Below are positions 48,814 to 59,711 of a stretch of DNA of 64,000 bases, in pieces. Both the position numbers and the translations under genes were made by a program. Below the pieces are notes generated by a model. It saw only the letters and a program-made list of their open reading frames with translations, was not told where the DNA came from and did no database searches. The first letter of the stretch is position 1, and each line of letters starts with the position of its first letter. The DNA lies in the NCBI GenBank assembly GCA_026122225.1, contig JANEZZ010002066.1:558001-622000 (forward strand), read 5' to 3'. Origin of the DNA: Heloderma charlesbogerti. Its lineage: Eukaryota > Chordata > Lepidosauria > Squamata > Helodermatidae.

Positions 48814-49060
48814 AGAGCTAGTGTGGTGTAGAGGCAAAAGTGCTGGACTGGGAGCTGGGAGATCCAGGTTCTAGTCCCCACTCGGCCATGGAAGCTCACT
48901 GGGTGACTCTGGGTCAGTCACAGATTCTCAGCCCAACCTACCTCACAGGGTTGTTGGTGTGAGGATAAAATGGAGAGGAGGAGGATCATGTAAACCACCT
49001 TGGGTTCCTTGCAAGAGGTAAAAAGGTGGGATATAAATGCAATAAATAAATAAATAAATG
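48812..49060 (+). mobile_element. Sauria-type SINE
   Basis: GAGAGCTAGTGTGGTGTAG, B-box region GGTTCTAGTCCCCACTCG, CTCACTGGGTGACTCTGGG, and tail GTGGGATATAAATGCAATAA followed by AATA repeats. Intact length, with a mutated A box. Confidence 0.9.
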
Positions 49061-49140
49061 TCATCATATTTCTGTCATGGCTTGGACCTCCATACTGCAG
49101 TGCAGTGGGCGGGAGGGCAGTGTGTTATTAGTAACTAAGG

Positions 49141-49236
49141 CTGGAATCCTATACATGCAGGTGAAAATAAGCCCCTTTGAATAGAGTGGGACTTATTTCT
49201 GAGCAAACAGGGATAAGGTTGTGCAGTAATATGTCA
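49141..49236. mobile_element. Short squamate MITE (GGAATCCTATACATGCAGG)
   Basis: GGCTGGAATCCTATACATG, ATAGAGTGGGACTTATTTCTG and GGATAAGGTTGTGCAG, a widespread short element recalled from reptile genomes. Diverged. Confidence 0.4.
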
Positions 49237-49267
49237 GTTCTAAGTTACATTCAGAACTACCTTTTGA

Positions 49268-49777
49268 TAGGGATGGATGGACAACCCCCTGTCCAGTATC
49301 GAGCCTCTGCTCGAGCCCCCCCCCCCCCGCCCAGACCCATGCTCAAGCCTCCATGAGCTCGTCAAGCCACCGGCACTCACCCTGGATCCAGTCTGTGAGT
49401 CCCCACCATTTTGCTGAGCTTATTTTTATGGGGAAAAGAAGGTCACTAAAAATGTGCATATTTAAATATGCAGAAATTCGGGCCGGGAAAGCTTGATATA
49501 TGGAATATTAGAGGTGTAAATGGGCCATTTATGCCTCCAATATTGCATCAATCAGTTTTCCCCAGCCTGAATTTGAGCATATTTAAATGTGTGCAGGTTA
49601 ATGGCCTCCTTTTCCCGTAAAAATAGGCTTGGCAAAATGGTGGGCACTCACGGGCAGGTCCGAGTGAGTACGGGGAATATCCGGGATGGTGCAAGTGAGG
49701 GTGAGTGAGGCCAGAGGCTTGGTGGGCACAGTTGGGGGGAGCCCAACCGACTCCTGAACCCAGTCGGGCATCTGCAC
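49268..49777. mobile_element. AT-rich hAT MITE
   Basis: Starts TAGGGATGGATGGACAACC and has large inverted blocks ATGCATTTAAATATGCAG-like (49455 and 49565). It abuts the next element at CATCTGCAC. The end is degenerate. Confidence 0.5.
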
Positions 49778-50816
49778 TAGAGCTGTGTGCAAGTGGCCTC
49801 TTGAAATCCTCCATCTTACTTGTGAAGAGACAAATTTGGAGACAATTTCACCAAATTTCTCCTGGCGGAGCAGAAGTTCTCAACAGTTTCTCCAAGCTAG
49901 GGCTCCCCAATGGCAAGGCTTGTAGCACAGCTTCTTTCTTTTTGGGTAAAGGTTTGCATGGGGGGGGGTCATACTGCAACTACATCAACTGTCTTGGCAG
50001 GCTGGCCCCCAGTTTGCATCCACTGCAGTGCAGCTGGGGGCAGAGTTGTGCCCAGCTCCAGAGATGAGGTGGAGTTAGTGCTCTGCCAAAATCTGTCCTC
50101 CAATTCCCTGGAAGTTTTCTCCCCCCATGAAAGAGGCTTCCATTGTTCTGTTTCATTCAGGATGTTTTATCATTTATTTTTGTGGTGTTTTTGAGCTTAC
50201 CTCATCACAGCTAGCCTCCCAGTCTGCCTGCGTGTCCTGATGTGAAAAAGCCCTATGGGAGGAATTACCTCATGATGTCTTCCCCTGGGCTTTAATTGAA
50301 GTGTAGGAAGCTGAGGACGCTACAGGCTGCCAGAGAGATGATTGTACAATGAAAAACAGGACCCTTGTGCTCACTCCTTGGCCAACTCTTAAGTAAGGTA
50401 AGCTGGAGAAACCCATACCCAACCCATGAGAATTTCTCTGATGTTTTATCATTTATTTTTGTGGTGTTTTTGAGCTTACCTCATCATAGCTAGCCTCCCA
50501 GGCCACCTGCACGTCCTGATGTGAAAAAGCCCTATGGGAGGAATTACCTCATGATGTCTTCCCCTGGGCTTTAACTGAAGTGTAGGAAGCTGAGGAGGCT
50601 AAAGGCTTCCAGAGAGTTGATTGTACAATGAAAAACCCTTGCGTTCACTCCTCAGCCACCACTTAAGTAAGGTAAGCCCACAAAACCCAAACCCAACCCA
50701 TGAGAATTTCTCTGAAATTTCTTCACCATTGAATTTCTTTTCGAAAGCAATTTCTTTTATCAAATTGAATGAGAATGGTAAAAAAAAATGTGGAAGAAAT
50801 TTTCAGTGAAGCACTA
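49778..50816. mobile_element. AT-rich hAT element, family Z, second copy
   Basis: Starts TAGAGCTGTGTGCAAGTGG and ends CAGTGAAGCACTA, parallel to 11579-12785 (shared CTTGAAATCCTCCATC, AAATTGAATGAGAATGGT). Flanks ATCTGCAC / GTCCACAC match 5 of 8. It contains a 279-bp tandem duplication and two TAAG/GTAAGC blocks pointing to the right end (50395 and 50668). Confidence 0.65.
50161..50718. repeat. 279-bp direct tandem duplication
   Basis: GATGTTTTATCATTTATTTT occurs at 50161 and again at 50440, with the whole intervening unit (GAGCTTACCTCATCAYAGC, GCCCTATGGGAGGAATTACC, GGGCTTTAAYTGAAGTGTAGG) repeated with few differences. Confidence 0.9.
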
Positions 50817-51089
50817 GTCCACACCATCTGTACTTTTTGATACTTTTCTTTTTTCCTTTATATCTGTAAGCAATTACAAGCACACTTATCTCAATGAGAC
50901 GCTTAACTGAGGAATAAAAGAGACTGCTGGAAAGGAAATTGCTTCACAGTCTAAAGTTCTTCTGTGCAAGAAGAGATAATGGAAAAAATTGCAACATGTT
51001 TTGATGCTCACTAAACAGCCAAGGGACTTGCAGATTGTGAGAACGTCAACTTTTGAGCCACTTTGACACATCTGTGAATTGGGCAGTCA
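50817..51089. other. Unassigned sequence
   Basis: No gene or repeat recognised; flanks copy K. Confidence 0.35.
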
Positions 51090-52427
51090 TAGGGATGTGA
51101 GAGAATTCTGCCACAGATCTTGGTGAGGCCGAATGCCAATGCATTCGGCCCCTCAAAATCCATGGCAGAACGAAGCCCCCCACCCCCCCACCCCACAAAA
51201 GGTGCACAAAACGGAGCACTTACCTGCTGCCATTCGCACTGTTTTGTGAACATTCGCTTCTTCATTATAGCTGTGATAGGCTACATAAATACTTACGCAG
51301 GGATGCCATTTGCATCCCTATGGAGGCCGTGATAGGCTATGTACATATTTACGTAGGCTATCACGGCAAAAAAAAAAAAAAAGGAACGCAAATGGCAGCG
51401 GCTACGGCGGCCGCCATTTGCCTTCCCTGTCTTTTGCCGTGATAGGCTATGTAAATATATACGTAGCCTATTACGGCAAAAGACAGGGGTGCAAATGGCA
51501 TTTACGCCCCTGTCTTTTGCTGTAATAGGCTAGATAAATATTTATGTAGCCTATCACAGCAAAAAAAAGGGAACACAAATGGTGGCCACCTGTCAGGGTG
51601 GACACTGAGCCCATAGAATCCCAGAGTAGTTCTGATTCTGAGGAAGAGGAGTTGCTCCTGGGAGAGGAGCACGCTCCTCTTTCCCAGGGCTAACAGCTGA
51701 TGGAGATTCCTCCCACCAGCATTCCTAGCTTAAATAGCAGTCCTGGGAGTGACAGAGCGCGGGAACCAGACTTGATGGACGCGCGACGCCAACGCAGAGA
51801 GCGGCACCAAATGGAGGGCGCAGAAAGGAGGCGTAGTGCCCGGTTGGCGGGCAAACAATGGCTGCGCCCAGAGGATCCAAGGGAAAAGGGGAGGGACTCT
51901 CCCTAGTCCTTAAGTTCAGGCGTCTGCCAGTAATTCCCTTTCAAACGGGGACCAACTGTTCCAACGTAGGGCATAGGTACTCTGCTGCTCATATCTAGTT
52001 GCTAACAGTAGAGTTGTTAAGTTGTAAAAGAGGAATAAAGCTTTGAAAAGAATCCATTTGTCTGTGTCTGGACTTGGCTACTGGATTAGACTGAGAGAGG
52101 CCTCCAAGGAGCCCTTGACACCACCGTAGCTGCTGCCATTTGCGTTCCCTTTTTTTTTTTTGCCTTGATAGGCTACGTAAATATTTACGTAGCCTATCAT
52201 GGAAAAATACAGGGATGCAAATGGTGGCGGCTACAGCAGCCGCCATTTGCATCCCTGCAGGCTGCCCAGCGGCCAGATGTCCAGCTGCGGGCGGCCCCAG
52301 CTGGCGGCTCCACAGAATCTCTGCAGAGTGGAGCCAGCTGGAGAGAATTTCGGGGGGAGAGATGGAGCACCTCCCCCCACCGCAAATGTCACCCTTCGAA
52401 AAGGTAAGTGACTTTCGTACATCCCTA
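51090..52427 (-). mobile_element. GC-rich hAT element, copy K (complete, reverse, carries solo LTR)
   Basis: Plus strand starts TAGGGATGTGAGAGAATTC and ends TTTCGTACATCCCTA. Flanks GGCAGTCA (51082-51089) and GTCAGTCA (52428-52435). Outward blocks GCACTTACCTGCTG (51217-51230) and AAAAG/GTAAGTG (52400-52409). Several GTGATAGGCTAYGTAAAT hairpins; the first, at 51271-51302, is cut in half. The LTR at 51591-52120 sits between two CAAATGGTGGC modules. Closest relative: copy G. Confidence 0.85.
51591..52120 (+). mobile_element. Solo LTR inside hAT copy K
   Basis: Starts TGTCAGGGTGGACA and ends GAGCCCTTGACA (TG..CA ends), flanked by an exact 5-bp duplication CCACC (51586-51590, 52121-52125). A TATA-like TTAAATAG at 51730 and an AATAAA at 52034 place U3-R-U5 in the usual order. 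Length 530 bp. No internal region, so it arose by LTR-LTR recombination. Ends and size fit a Gypsy-type LTR; the class cannot be proven from an LTR alone. Confidence 0.85.
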
Positions 52428-54061
52428 GTCAGTCAACAAAGTAAAGAAGTCAATGAGATAACCCAGAAAAGGAGCATATGTGACACTGACAGCCTTCAAC
52501 CATCACTTCTAATTAATTATTTCTGGATTGTTGTTGGCTTTTTATCTAGTCTCCGAGAAAAACTCTCTCACTTGTTCTCTCCGTTTCTAAGCATGCCACA
52601 TCATTTAAGAAGAACACGAGCTGGAATACATAGGACTGAAAGGCAGAATCCAATTTTTAAAATCTGATGAAATTCATACTGATCACATAGGAAAATACCC
52701 CCCCCCCCAAAATCCATATTTGAAAGTTGATGAAGAAGACTGTATGACCAAGCATGATAAAGAAGACTGGAGATGAACCAGTTGTCTCTTTTGAAGGTGG
52801 AAGAAAAAAGGTAGGGAGAACAGACTACCTCAACTACTATACCTTGGACATGCAGTAGACAGGACATAATACAACACAATAATAGAACAATAGCACAATT
52901 TTACAATCTGCTTATACCAACTGGAAATGTGGAAGATACCAACCAAACAGGAAATCCTATTGCCAATTGAATGCTGGTGCAAAGCTTCCAGGATGGTGTA
53001 CATCCCCCTCCACCAGTAGAGAGGGAGACCTGGTGGTGCAGCAACAATCTCACCACCAGAGGTCCCCTAGCAAGCCTCTGGAAAACTTCACTAGTGAAAA
53101 TGTTCTACCAGCAGCAGTACTGAGAGAACATCTACACTAACTGACTTTTCCACAGGTGTAGGAGGAAATCTGGGTGTTTTGAGGGTACTCTAGGAATGTG
53201 TCAGGCTGGTCATGGAAGGAGATGCACTAGTTAGCCAGGGCTTGCAGGAGCAGCCATTGAAAGCCCTGAGTCCCTTCCACAGGACACAAGCAGCACACAA
53301 AGGAGGCACCTGACTCAGCTGATTCCTGCCAAAGAAACTGGCTGAGTCTCTTTCTCTGTGCAGAAAGAAGCACAGAGCTCTGTAGCTCTCTTTGCATGGA
53401 GTGAGGGAAAGTGGGTGGGCCAGGGCTGGATGATGTCATGAGATGGGGATTGGGCTTTGGGGTGCCACCCCCTTGACATCATGTGGTCTCCTAGCTTGGT
53501 TGGCGGGGGGGAGCAATTCAGCCCCTGGACCAAATGTGGTTGCCCACCACTACTTTAAATGGCCAGCATTTGGAGCAACCGAACTACTCATTCTGTCTAG
53601 AGCCAATAAGGAGTTGCTTTAAAACCCACTCTGGAGAAACTTCATCTGGAGGCTACAGGTCCTCAATACCCAGCTCTGATAGTATTATATTACATGCTGA
53701 TATTAAACATGCATAGGACCATACCTTGGATTGGGCTCAGGATTCAAACTATGACTAACTTCCAGACTGGATACACACTGGAAGAGCTCGGTTTTTCACC
53801 TTTTTATGGGCAGAGGGTCTATGCTTTTAACTGCCACATAACAGGCAAACACTAATAGGTGAAGCTTTAAAGTAATGGGGAAAGCTCCATCTGTCCACTT
53901 CTGCCTGTCAAGCAGCTGTCAGAGGTATAGAGCTCCTGTGCATTAAAAAGCTGATAGCCCAACACAAAAGACTTTTCAAATTTGCACTGCAAACCTACAC
54001 TCACTTAGCTGGGAGGAAGTAGGGCTTCTTTCTGATTCGGGATGGGTGTCAACTTTGTTTC
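52428..54061. other. Unassigned sequence, 1.6 kb
   Basis: The longest stretch without recognisable repeats. I looked for exons with splice signals and saw none convincing. Possible single-copy intergenic or intronic DNA. Confidence 0.4.
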
Positions 54062-54408
54062 ATCCCTATTTGGATGAGAACTTACCAACATTTGCAAACC
54101 TTAGAAAAAATAAAAAAAGATTGTGAAAAATGCACATTTTTTAAAGTGCACATTTTTTCCAATAAAAAACGTGCATTTTCACCCATAAGTGAAAACATGA
54201 AAATGCAGATGGGGAATATGCATTTGCACAGACAAACATTTTTAGAAGTGCGCACTTGTACAAGTGCACATTTTCGAAGGTCAATGTAAGTTCAGGAAAT
54301 TGTGAAAACGTCCAGAGAACTGCTGTCCTTATTGCGTTCGTGGTTGGGTTTGCAAATGGGACATGTTCACATGATTTGCAAACAGGAATGAAATTCTCAT
54401 ACATCCCT
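54062..54408. mobile_element. AT-rich hAT MITE
   Basis: Begins near CATCCCTATTTGGATGAG and ends TCTCATACATCCCTA. Internal AATGCACATTTTTTAAAGTGC and AAATGGGACATGTTCACATG resemble 33315 and 37263. Left end uncertain. Confidence 0.5.
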
Positions 54409-54689
54409 ACAAGAAACCAAAACTGACTTATTCAGCCATCCTTAGCAGAGTACTTATCTCTTCAAAGCCTGGGTTTGCATCCTTGCAGATTCATCCATGT
54501 TTGTGGTGCTGAATGAGGGCTGCCACCTTTTTTTTCTGACAGCCTCCTCATCTTTAACCGCTATATGGCAAGCAGGTACAAAGTGGTCATTCCCTGGGAA
54601 TAGTACCTATTGAACTTGGCTTCTACAGATGCATGAGAATTTTGTTCAGTCTGTTTTTATAGGAGCTGACCAAAATGCATGCATGTCTT

Positions 54690-55015
54690 CATAAATTATG
54701 GAATGATATCCCCACTGAGACCTGCCTGGCACCGACCCTGTCAGCATTTTGATGCCAGGATAAGATTGCCCTCTACTCCCAGGCATTTAATGGCATGTGA
54801 CAGGGGACTTCTGTCAGCTGTCTTGAACAGGTCTATTATTGAAATTGTTTCTAGCTGTTTAAACTTTAAAAAAAATTCGTACGTAATTTTTTTTACTATG
54901 CTTTATTATCATATTGTATTATATAATGTTGTATAATGTCATGGTTTGTATTTTTTGTGAATTGTGGTGAACCAGGCAGTATAGAAATGATGATGATGAC
55001 CGTAAAGATGATGGT
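54690..55015 (+). mobile_element. L2-clade LINE 3' end
   Basis: CATAAATTATGGAATGATATCC, CCAGGATAAGATTGCCCTC and GGTGAACCAGGCAGTATAGA in the order of the L2 C-terminus and tail. Confidence 0.65.
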
Positions 55016-55049
55016 GATGGAAAGAACTTAAAATTTAAAAACTGCAAAT

Positions 55050-55300
55050 ATGAGAGCCAGTGTGGTGTAGTGGTCAGAGTGCTGGACTGGGAGCTGGGAG
55101 ATCCGGGTTCTAGTCCCCACTTGGCCATGGAAGCTCACTGGGTGACTTTGGGCCTGTCACAGACTCTCAGCCCAGCCTACCTCACAGGGTTGTTGTTGTG
55201 AGGATAAAATGGAGAGGAGAAGGAAAATGTAAGTTGCCTTGGGTTCCTTGCAAGAGGAAAAAACGCAGGATATAAATGCAATAAATAAAATAAATAAATG
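55050..55300 (+). mobile_element. Sauria-type SINE
   Basis: GAGAGCCAGTGTGGTGTAG, GGTTCTAGTCCCCACTTGG, CCTCACAGGGTTGTTGTTG and CAGGATATAAATGCAATAAA with AATA tail. Well preserved and about 90 percent like 48812 by eye. Confidence 0.92.
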
Positions 55301-55929
55301 TGAGAGAACATGAAACTAACCCATTTCTCCATCCCTATTTCTGAATACAAGACACATAAAGGATCGCACTGTTGCAGTAAGTGACATGATCAGTAATCAG
55401 GTGCTATGCAGCACTGAATAAAGATAAATGACTTCCGGATATTCTGGGAAGAGTATGAAGGCCTCTTACCCGTTCCTTCCTGCTAGAAAAGTAGCTGGTT
55501 TTCTGAACATGCTATCCAAGAACTCTTCATTCTGGTAGACTTTAATGCAGTCTGACTTACTGATCTTGTAGTGACTTATCCTGCCTCACTACATCTCACC
55601 CGCTGTGGCATAGCTAACAAGGAGCGGCTGTGATGAGGAAGCCGATAATCTGAGATGCACATTATCTCATTCTTGCTATTCCAGTGGTAAAAGAGCAGAG
55701 ATGAGACCATGCTGCATCAACAGGATTCAGAAGGAAAGGATTTCAGGAAACCATTTTTTCCGCTTCAAATGCTTGTTCTTAACAAGATACTTTACAATGG
55801 ATGTCTCCCCAATGACTCATTTCAGCTCCATTAAAAGGGGAAAAGTACAACAATACAAAGTAGAATATCCACATTACTCAAATGGCAAAGAACAGACATT
55901 GAATTTGTTCTTCTCTCTCAGTCTCTCAT

Positions 55930-55937
<8 letters not shown>
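55301..55937. other. Unassigned sequence
   Basis: No gene or repeat recognised before the (CA)n tract. Confidence 0.4.

Positions 55938-55968
<31 letters not shown>
55938..55968. repeat. (CA)n microsatellite
   Basis: About 14 CA units preceded by a CT-rich tract at 55912. Confidence 0.92.
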
Positions 55969-55970
<2 letters not shown>

Positions 55971-55971
<1 letters not shown>

Positions 55972-56880
55972 GGATGTAGGAGAAATTAGTTTCAGTTCAT
56001 TTTTTATCAGGATTTACCCAGTTGACACCTTCTGGACTGAACACAGACTCTGAAGCAATCTGCAATCTAAATCTGTAGATTTCTGAACTTGCAATGTGAT
56101 TCGCAGACCAGCAAAATGCATTTCAAAGCACATGCACCTTCAAAAAATGCTGATGAAAAATTTTTCATATTTATACACTTTATCAATGGGGAAAGCATGC
56201 ATAGATATCAAATATGTGCACAGTTGATGTGTACGTTTGGGAAAATATGCACAGGGATGGATGACTCACCTCTGTCTGGTTTCACCGGGTGCTTGCCAAG
56301 CCACTGCCCACCCTAGCTTGCCATGCCAGCCACCAGGGTGCCCGGCAAGTGCCTGGCGAGCTCTGTGGGGCTGCACATCCTCTTAGAAAGCTGCCATTTT
56401 GTGCAAAAATGGTGGCTTGCAAGTTTCCAGATATGTAATGTTACCTACATAGTGGCCATAAAGGGGCGATTTATGCAACATTAAGGTATAAATGGACCAT
56501 TTAAACCTGTAATGTTGCATAAATAGTCCCTTCACAGACACCATCTACATAACATTACATATCTGGGAACCCCCAAGCCACCATTTTTATGCCAAATTGT
56601 GGCTCCCTAAAAGGATGGGCGGTCGCCGGATACTCATGGAACACGCAGGCATTCAGCGAGTGGGTCCAGTGAGTGGCAGGGCCTGGGAGGCCAGGCTGGG
56701 GGGAGCCCATCAGACTCTACCCCCTTCGCAGAGTCCTGCAACATCCCTAAATATGCATGAAAATATACATGATACACATGCAAAAAGGAAAAAAAAACAA
56801 AGCTTGCAATCTGATATGGACTCGAGTAGGAATGAGCTTTGAGATGGATTTCAGAGAACTTCTGCAAGGCCGGGTTTTGC
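55971..56880 (-). mobile_element. AT-rich hAT MITE family X, reverse (hosts another hAT)
   Basis: Plus strand begins TAGGGATGTAGGAGAAATTAG; ACCTTCTGGACTGAACACAG, CAATCTAAATCTGTAGATTTC and, after the nested element, AGCTTGCAATCTGATATGG and GAGATGGATTTCAGAGAAC read as the reverse of 30139 and 40967. The right border is approximate. Confidence 0.6.
56252..56749. mobile_element. AT-rich hAT MITE nested in family X (complete)
   Basis: Starts CAGGGATGGATGACTCACC and ends CTGCAACATCCCTA, with a perfect duplication AATATGCA (56244-56251, 56750-56757). An outward donor-like block ACTCACCTCTG lies at 56264-56274. The centre is made of GTAATGTTRCATAAAT inverted repeats. Confidence 0.85.
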
Positions 56881-57419
56881 TGATTCATGCATCCTGGTCC
56901 CTTACACACATGGACACACTTTTCTTTCACAGAATTCAGGCAGATTACCATGACATTACTCTTTGGGCACACTTTCTATGCTGTCTGATCCCCAGAATTT
57001 TGTTTTATGATCATGTTGTTTTTAAGATGTTGCTTGTGTCTTTAAACTGATTTTACTGTTGCTGTTTTATCAAGTTTGGGAGCCCTATATCAGACCAAGA
57101 AACAGTGTGTATGTGTTTTGGGGGAGGTGTTCTGTCTTTATTTGTATTGTGTTTTATAGGGTTGTGGACCCTAAGATAAGTTCACACAAGGAGGATCAGG
57201 GATACCTCATGATGTACATGGAACGGGGTACAGTGTGCTACTGGGAGATGGAAAAAAATTCATTTCATGAACTTCAATCCTATACACAGTTTGCATCACT
57301 TTTGCATTCCTAAACTTCATTTGCATCTTCCCCTCTGCCCATGTTACCAGTGTCCATGCAGGCATTGAGAAAAGACTGCAAAAAAAAAAAAAGCCAGATT
57401 TTCACAGCTCATTATCACA
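56881..57419. other. Unassigned sequence
   Basis: Includes a possible L2 UTR piece (TTTTTAAGATGTTGCTTGTG). No gene was identified. Confidence 0.35.
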
Positions 57420-57770
57420 CTAGAAAGGTGAGAGCCCAAGGTTTATTTGATCCATGAATCTGTTTAAAAGCACTGGGTGAATAAAAAGGTCTTCACATGG
57501 TGCCAAGAAGAAGGCGCAAGATGAGCCTCCTTGGGGAGGCTATTCCATGGCTTGGATGCCATTACCAGAAAGGCCCTCTCCTTACCAGCTGCCCGTCTCA
57601 CTTCACTTGGCCAGAGCACATGGAACAAGAGATCCAAAGAAGAACTTAATGTTCAGGCAGATCTACATGCACATATTTCAGGGACTTTGGTGCAAAGCCA
57701 TTAAGGGCTTTATAGGTTAGAAGCCATCCTGATGCAATTGTACAATTGCATCTAGATTCTTTGATCAAGG
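57420..57770 (-). mobile_element. L2-like LINE 3' region
   Basis: AAGGTCTTCACATGGTGCC, GAGGCTATTCCATGGCTTGG, AGAAAGGCCCTCTCCTTACC, GCCATTAAGGGCTTTATAGG are the complement of a common LINE C-terminal and UTR region (compare 36870). Decayed. Confidence 0.6.
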
Positions 57771-58299
57771 TGAGATACTATTTGGATATTAATATGCACA
57801 TGAGGTTTTTTTCCTGTGATGTAAATACTCTTGATGGGATGTTTTATATTTTTGTAGGTTTATCATCATAAAAGAAAAGAAAATATTTTCCCCCCCTGCT
57901 ATCCGGGAGTGATGCACACATTGGGAAAACAGCACAAAAAACAAAGGTTGATACAACCATTGTATTCAATCACATATCTGCACCCTTCATCTCGTGTTTT
58001 ATCTATGTGGAGTAGCACACACACATATCGGTAAACCTTTGCATGAAGAGAATCTTCCCCACCCACCCAGAGCCTTCAAAAGTTGCAACAGTCTTTTAAA
58101 ATAATTTTATTGTGCATTACATGTGGGAGTTGAAACAAAACGTTGCAATGTGGCATGCTGAAGTTCAGGATTCCAGTTCACTGGATTTGCATTTTTCCCC
58201 ATCCACCAGTCATAATTCCATGGCCACTGAGCATGCACAATACTCATTGGGCTGTTTCTGGAGTCTTACACCCTCCAAGCATTTTTGCCCTAAAATTTA
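57771..58299. other. Unassigned sequence
   Basis: No recognised element. Confidence 0.35.
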
Positions 58300-58426
58300 T
58301 GCTATTTATTACATTGATATCCTGCCTTTTTTCCTCTTTTAAGGAATTCAGGACAGCTTATATGATCCTCCTCTCCATTTATCCTCACAACAACCCTAAC
58401 CTGAGGTGGGTTAGGTTGACAGTTAG
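58300..58426 (-). mobile_element. Sauria-type SINE, part 1 (3' end)
   Basis: TTATTACATTGATATCCTGCC, GATCCTCCTCTCCATTTATC and CCTGAGGTGGGTTAGGTTGA are the complement of the SINE 3' half. It continues at 59217-59232 and 59476-59572, interrupted by copy L and a MITE. Confidence 0.78.
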
Positions 58427-59216
58427 TAGGGATGTCAGGGAATTCCACGACAGATCTCGGTGAGGCCGAATGCCAGTGCATTCGGCCCCCCGAAATCCAT
58501 TGTGGAATGGCCTGCCACCCCCCCCACCCCCCACGGATCCCCCCCGGGATGAGACGTCCTTGGGGCGCATGTTCCAGATGGCGGTGGCTCCAGAGGTGGC
58601 TTCAGCGGTGGCAGCGCCGCCATTTGCAGTCTGTGTCTTTTTCTTTTTTTTCCCCCATAGATGTGATAGGCTACATAAAGACTTACGTAGCCTATCATGT
58701 CTGGGTTTAAAAAAAAAAAAAACGTGTATGCAAATGGCAGCGGCTAAGGCCACCGCCATTTGCGTTCCTTATTTTTTGCTGTCTTAGTCTATGTCAATAT
58801 TTACGTAGGCTAAAACGGTGAATCAAAAGGGAACGCAAATAGCGTCCAGAATGCTATTTGCGTTCCCCTTTCTTCTATTCGTCTTAGTCTACGTAAATAT
58901 TGACATAGACTAAGACGGCGAAAAATAAGGAACACAAGTGGCGGCGGCCGTAGCCACTGCCATTTGTGTACATGTTTTTGTTTTGTTTTTTACCCAGAGC
59001 CCTCCGCGGCCAGAAATCCGGCTGCGGATGGCCCTGGCCTGGGCGTGGCCAGCTGCTCCGCAGAGCCGCCACGGAGCACAGCCGGCCATCGAGGATTCCG
59101 GGGGGGAGGATCAGATCGCCTCCCCCCCGTCGAGGATTCCGGGGGTAGGGATGGAATGCCTCCTCCCCACCATGAACAGAATCCACGAAAAGGTAAGTCA
59201 CTTGTGTACATCCCTA
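58427..59216 (-). mobile_element. GC-rich palindromic hAT element, copy L (complete, reverse)
   Basis: Plus strand starts TAGGGATGTCAGGGAATTCC and ends TTGTGTACATCCCTA; flanks ACAGTTAG (58419-58426) and AGAGTTAG (59217-59224). Right outward AAAAG/GTAAGTC (59188-59198); the left block is decayed. The core uses CTTAGTCTAYGTAAATATT hairpins; only one ATAGGCTA hairpin (58664-58698). Nearly the mirror orientation of copy M. Confidence 0.87.
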
Positions 59217-59232
59217 AGAGTTAGTGACTGTC

Positions 59233-59475
59233 CCAGAGAGAGCAATCCTATGTCCCCTAAACAGCATCTGGGGGAGATAGGATGTTTCAGTGTCACAGCT
59301 CTGAGTTCATAGACAGCACTACAAGCTCGTAACTGGGAAACCGTGCTCCCCACCCCCTCGCCTTCATAGCTGGTGCAGAGAGAACCACAGCAGCTGCCTC
59401 TACGTACCTGTCCGTGCTCATAACATTCAGAGGAAGTCGGAGGCAACCATCTATCTCAGTAGGATTACTCCCTAA
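59233..59475. mobile_element. MITE with GAGAGCAATCCTATG termini
   Basis: Left GAGAGAGCAATCCTATG, right CAGTAGGATTACTCCCTAA, inverted. The SINE reads on across it. Same family as 31471, internally divergent. Confidence 0.6.
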
Positions 59476-59572
59476 GTCACCCAGTGAGGTTCATGGCAGA
59501 ATGGGGACCAGAACCTGGATCCCTCAAGTCCCAGTCCAACACTCTAACCACCACACCATGCCAGTATAGGAA
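59476..59572 (-). mobile_element. Sauria-type SINE, part 2 (5' half)
   Basis: GTCACCCAGTGAGGTTCATG, GGGGACCAGAACCTGGATCC and CCAACACTCTAACCACCACAC: complement of the tRNA-like head with the B box. Confidence 0.8.
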
Positions 59573-59711
59573 TGGATACTGTAAATATCCAGTATTCAGT
59601 TCTATACATGTAGAAAATATATTCAGTATATATTATTGAAAGTATGAAGTAAAATACAGTCTGAGTTACTATTTTTGTTTTAAGGCTGAATATTTATCCT
59701 GCAGCTACATT

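Noticed and set aside
51700..51906. 68-codon frame inside the solo LTR
   Set aside because: Lies in the LTR leader-like region; not a gag or other recognised product.
56757..57050. 97-codon open frame as a gene
   Set aside because: Starts in a hAT MITE and ends in LINE-like UTR; no domain.
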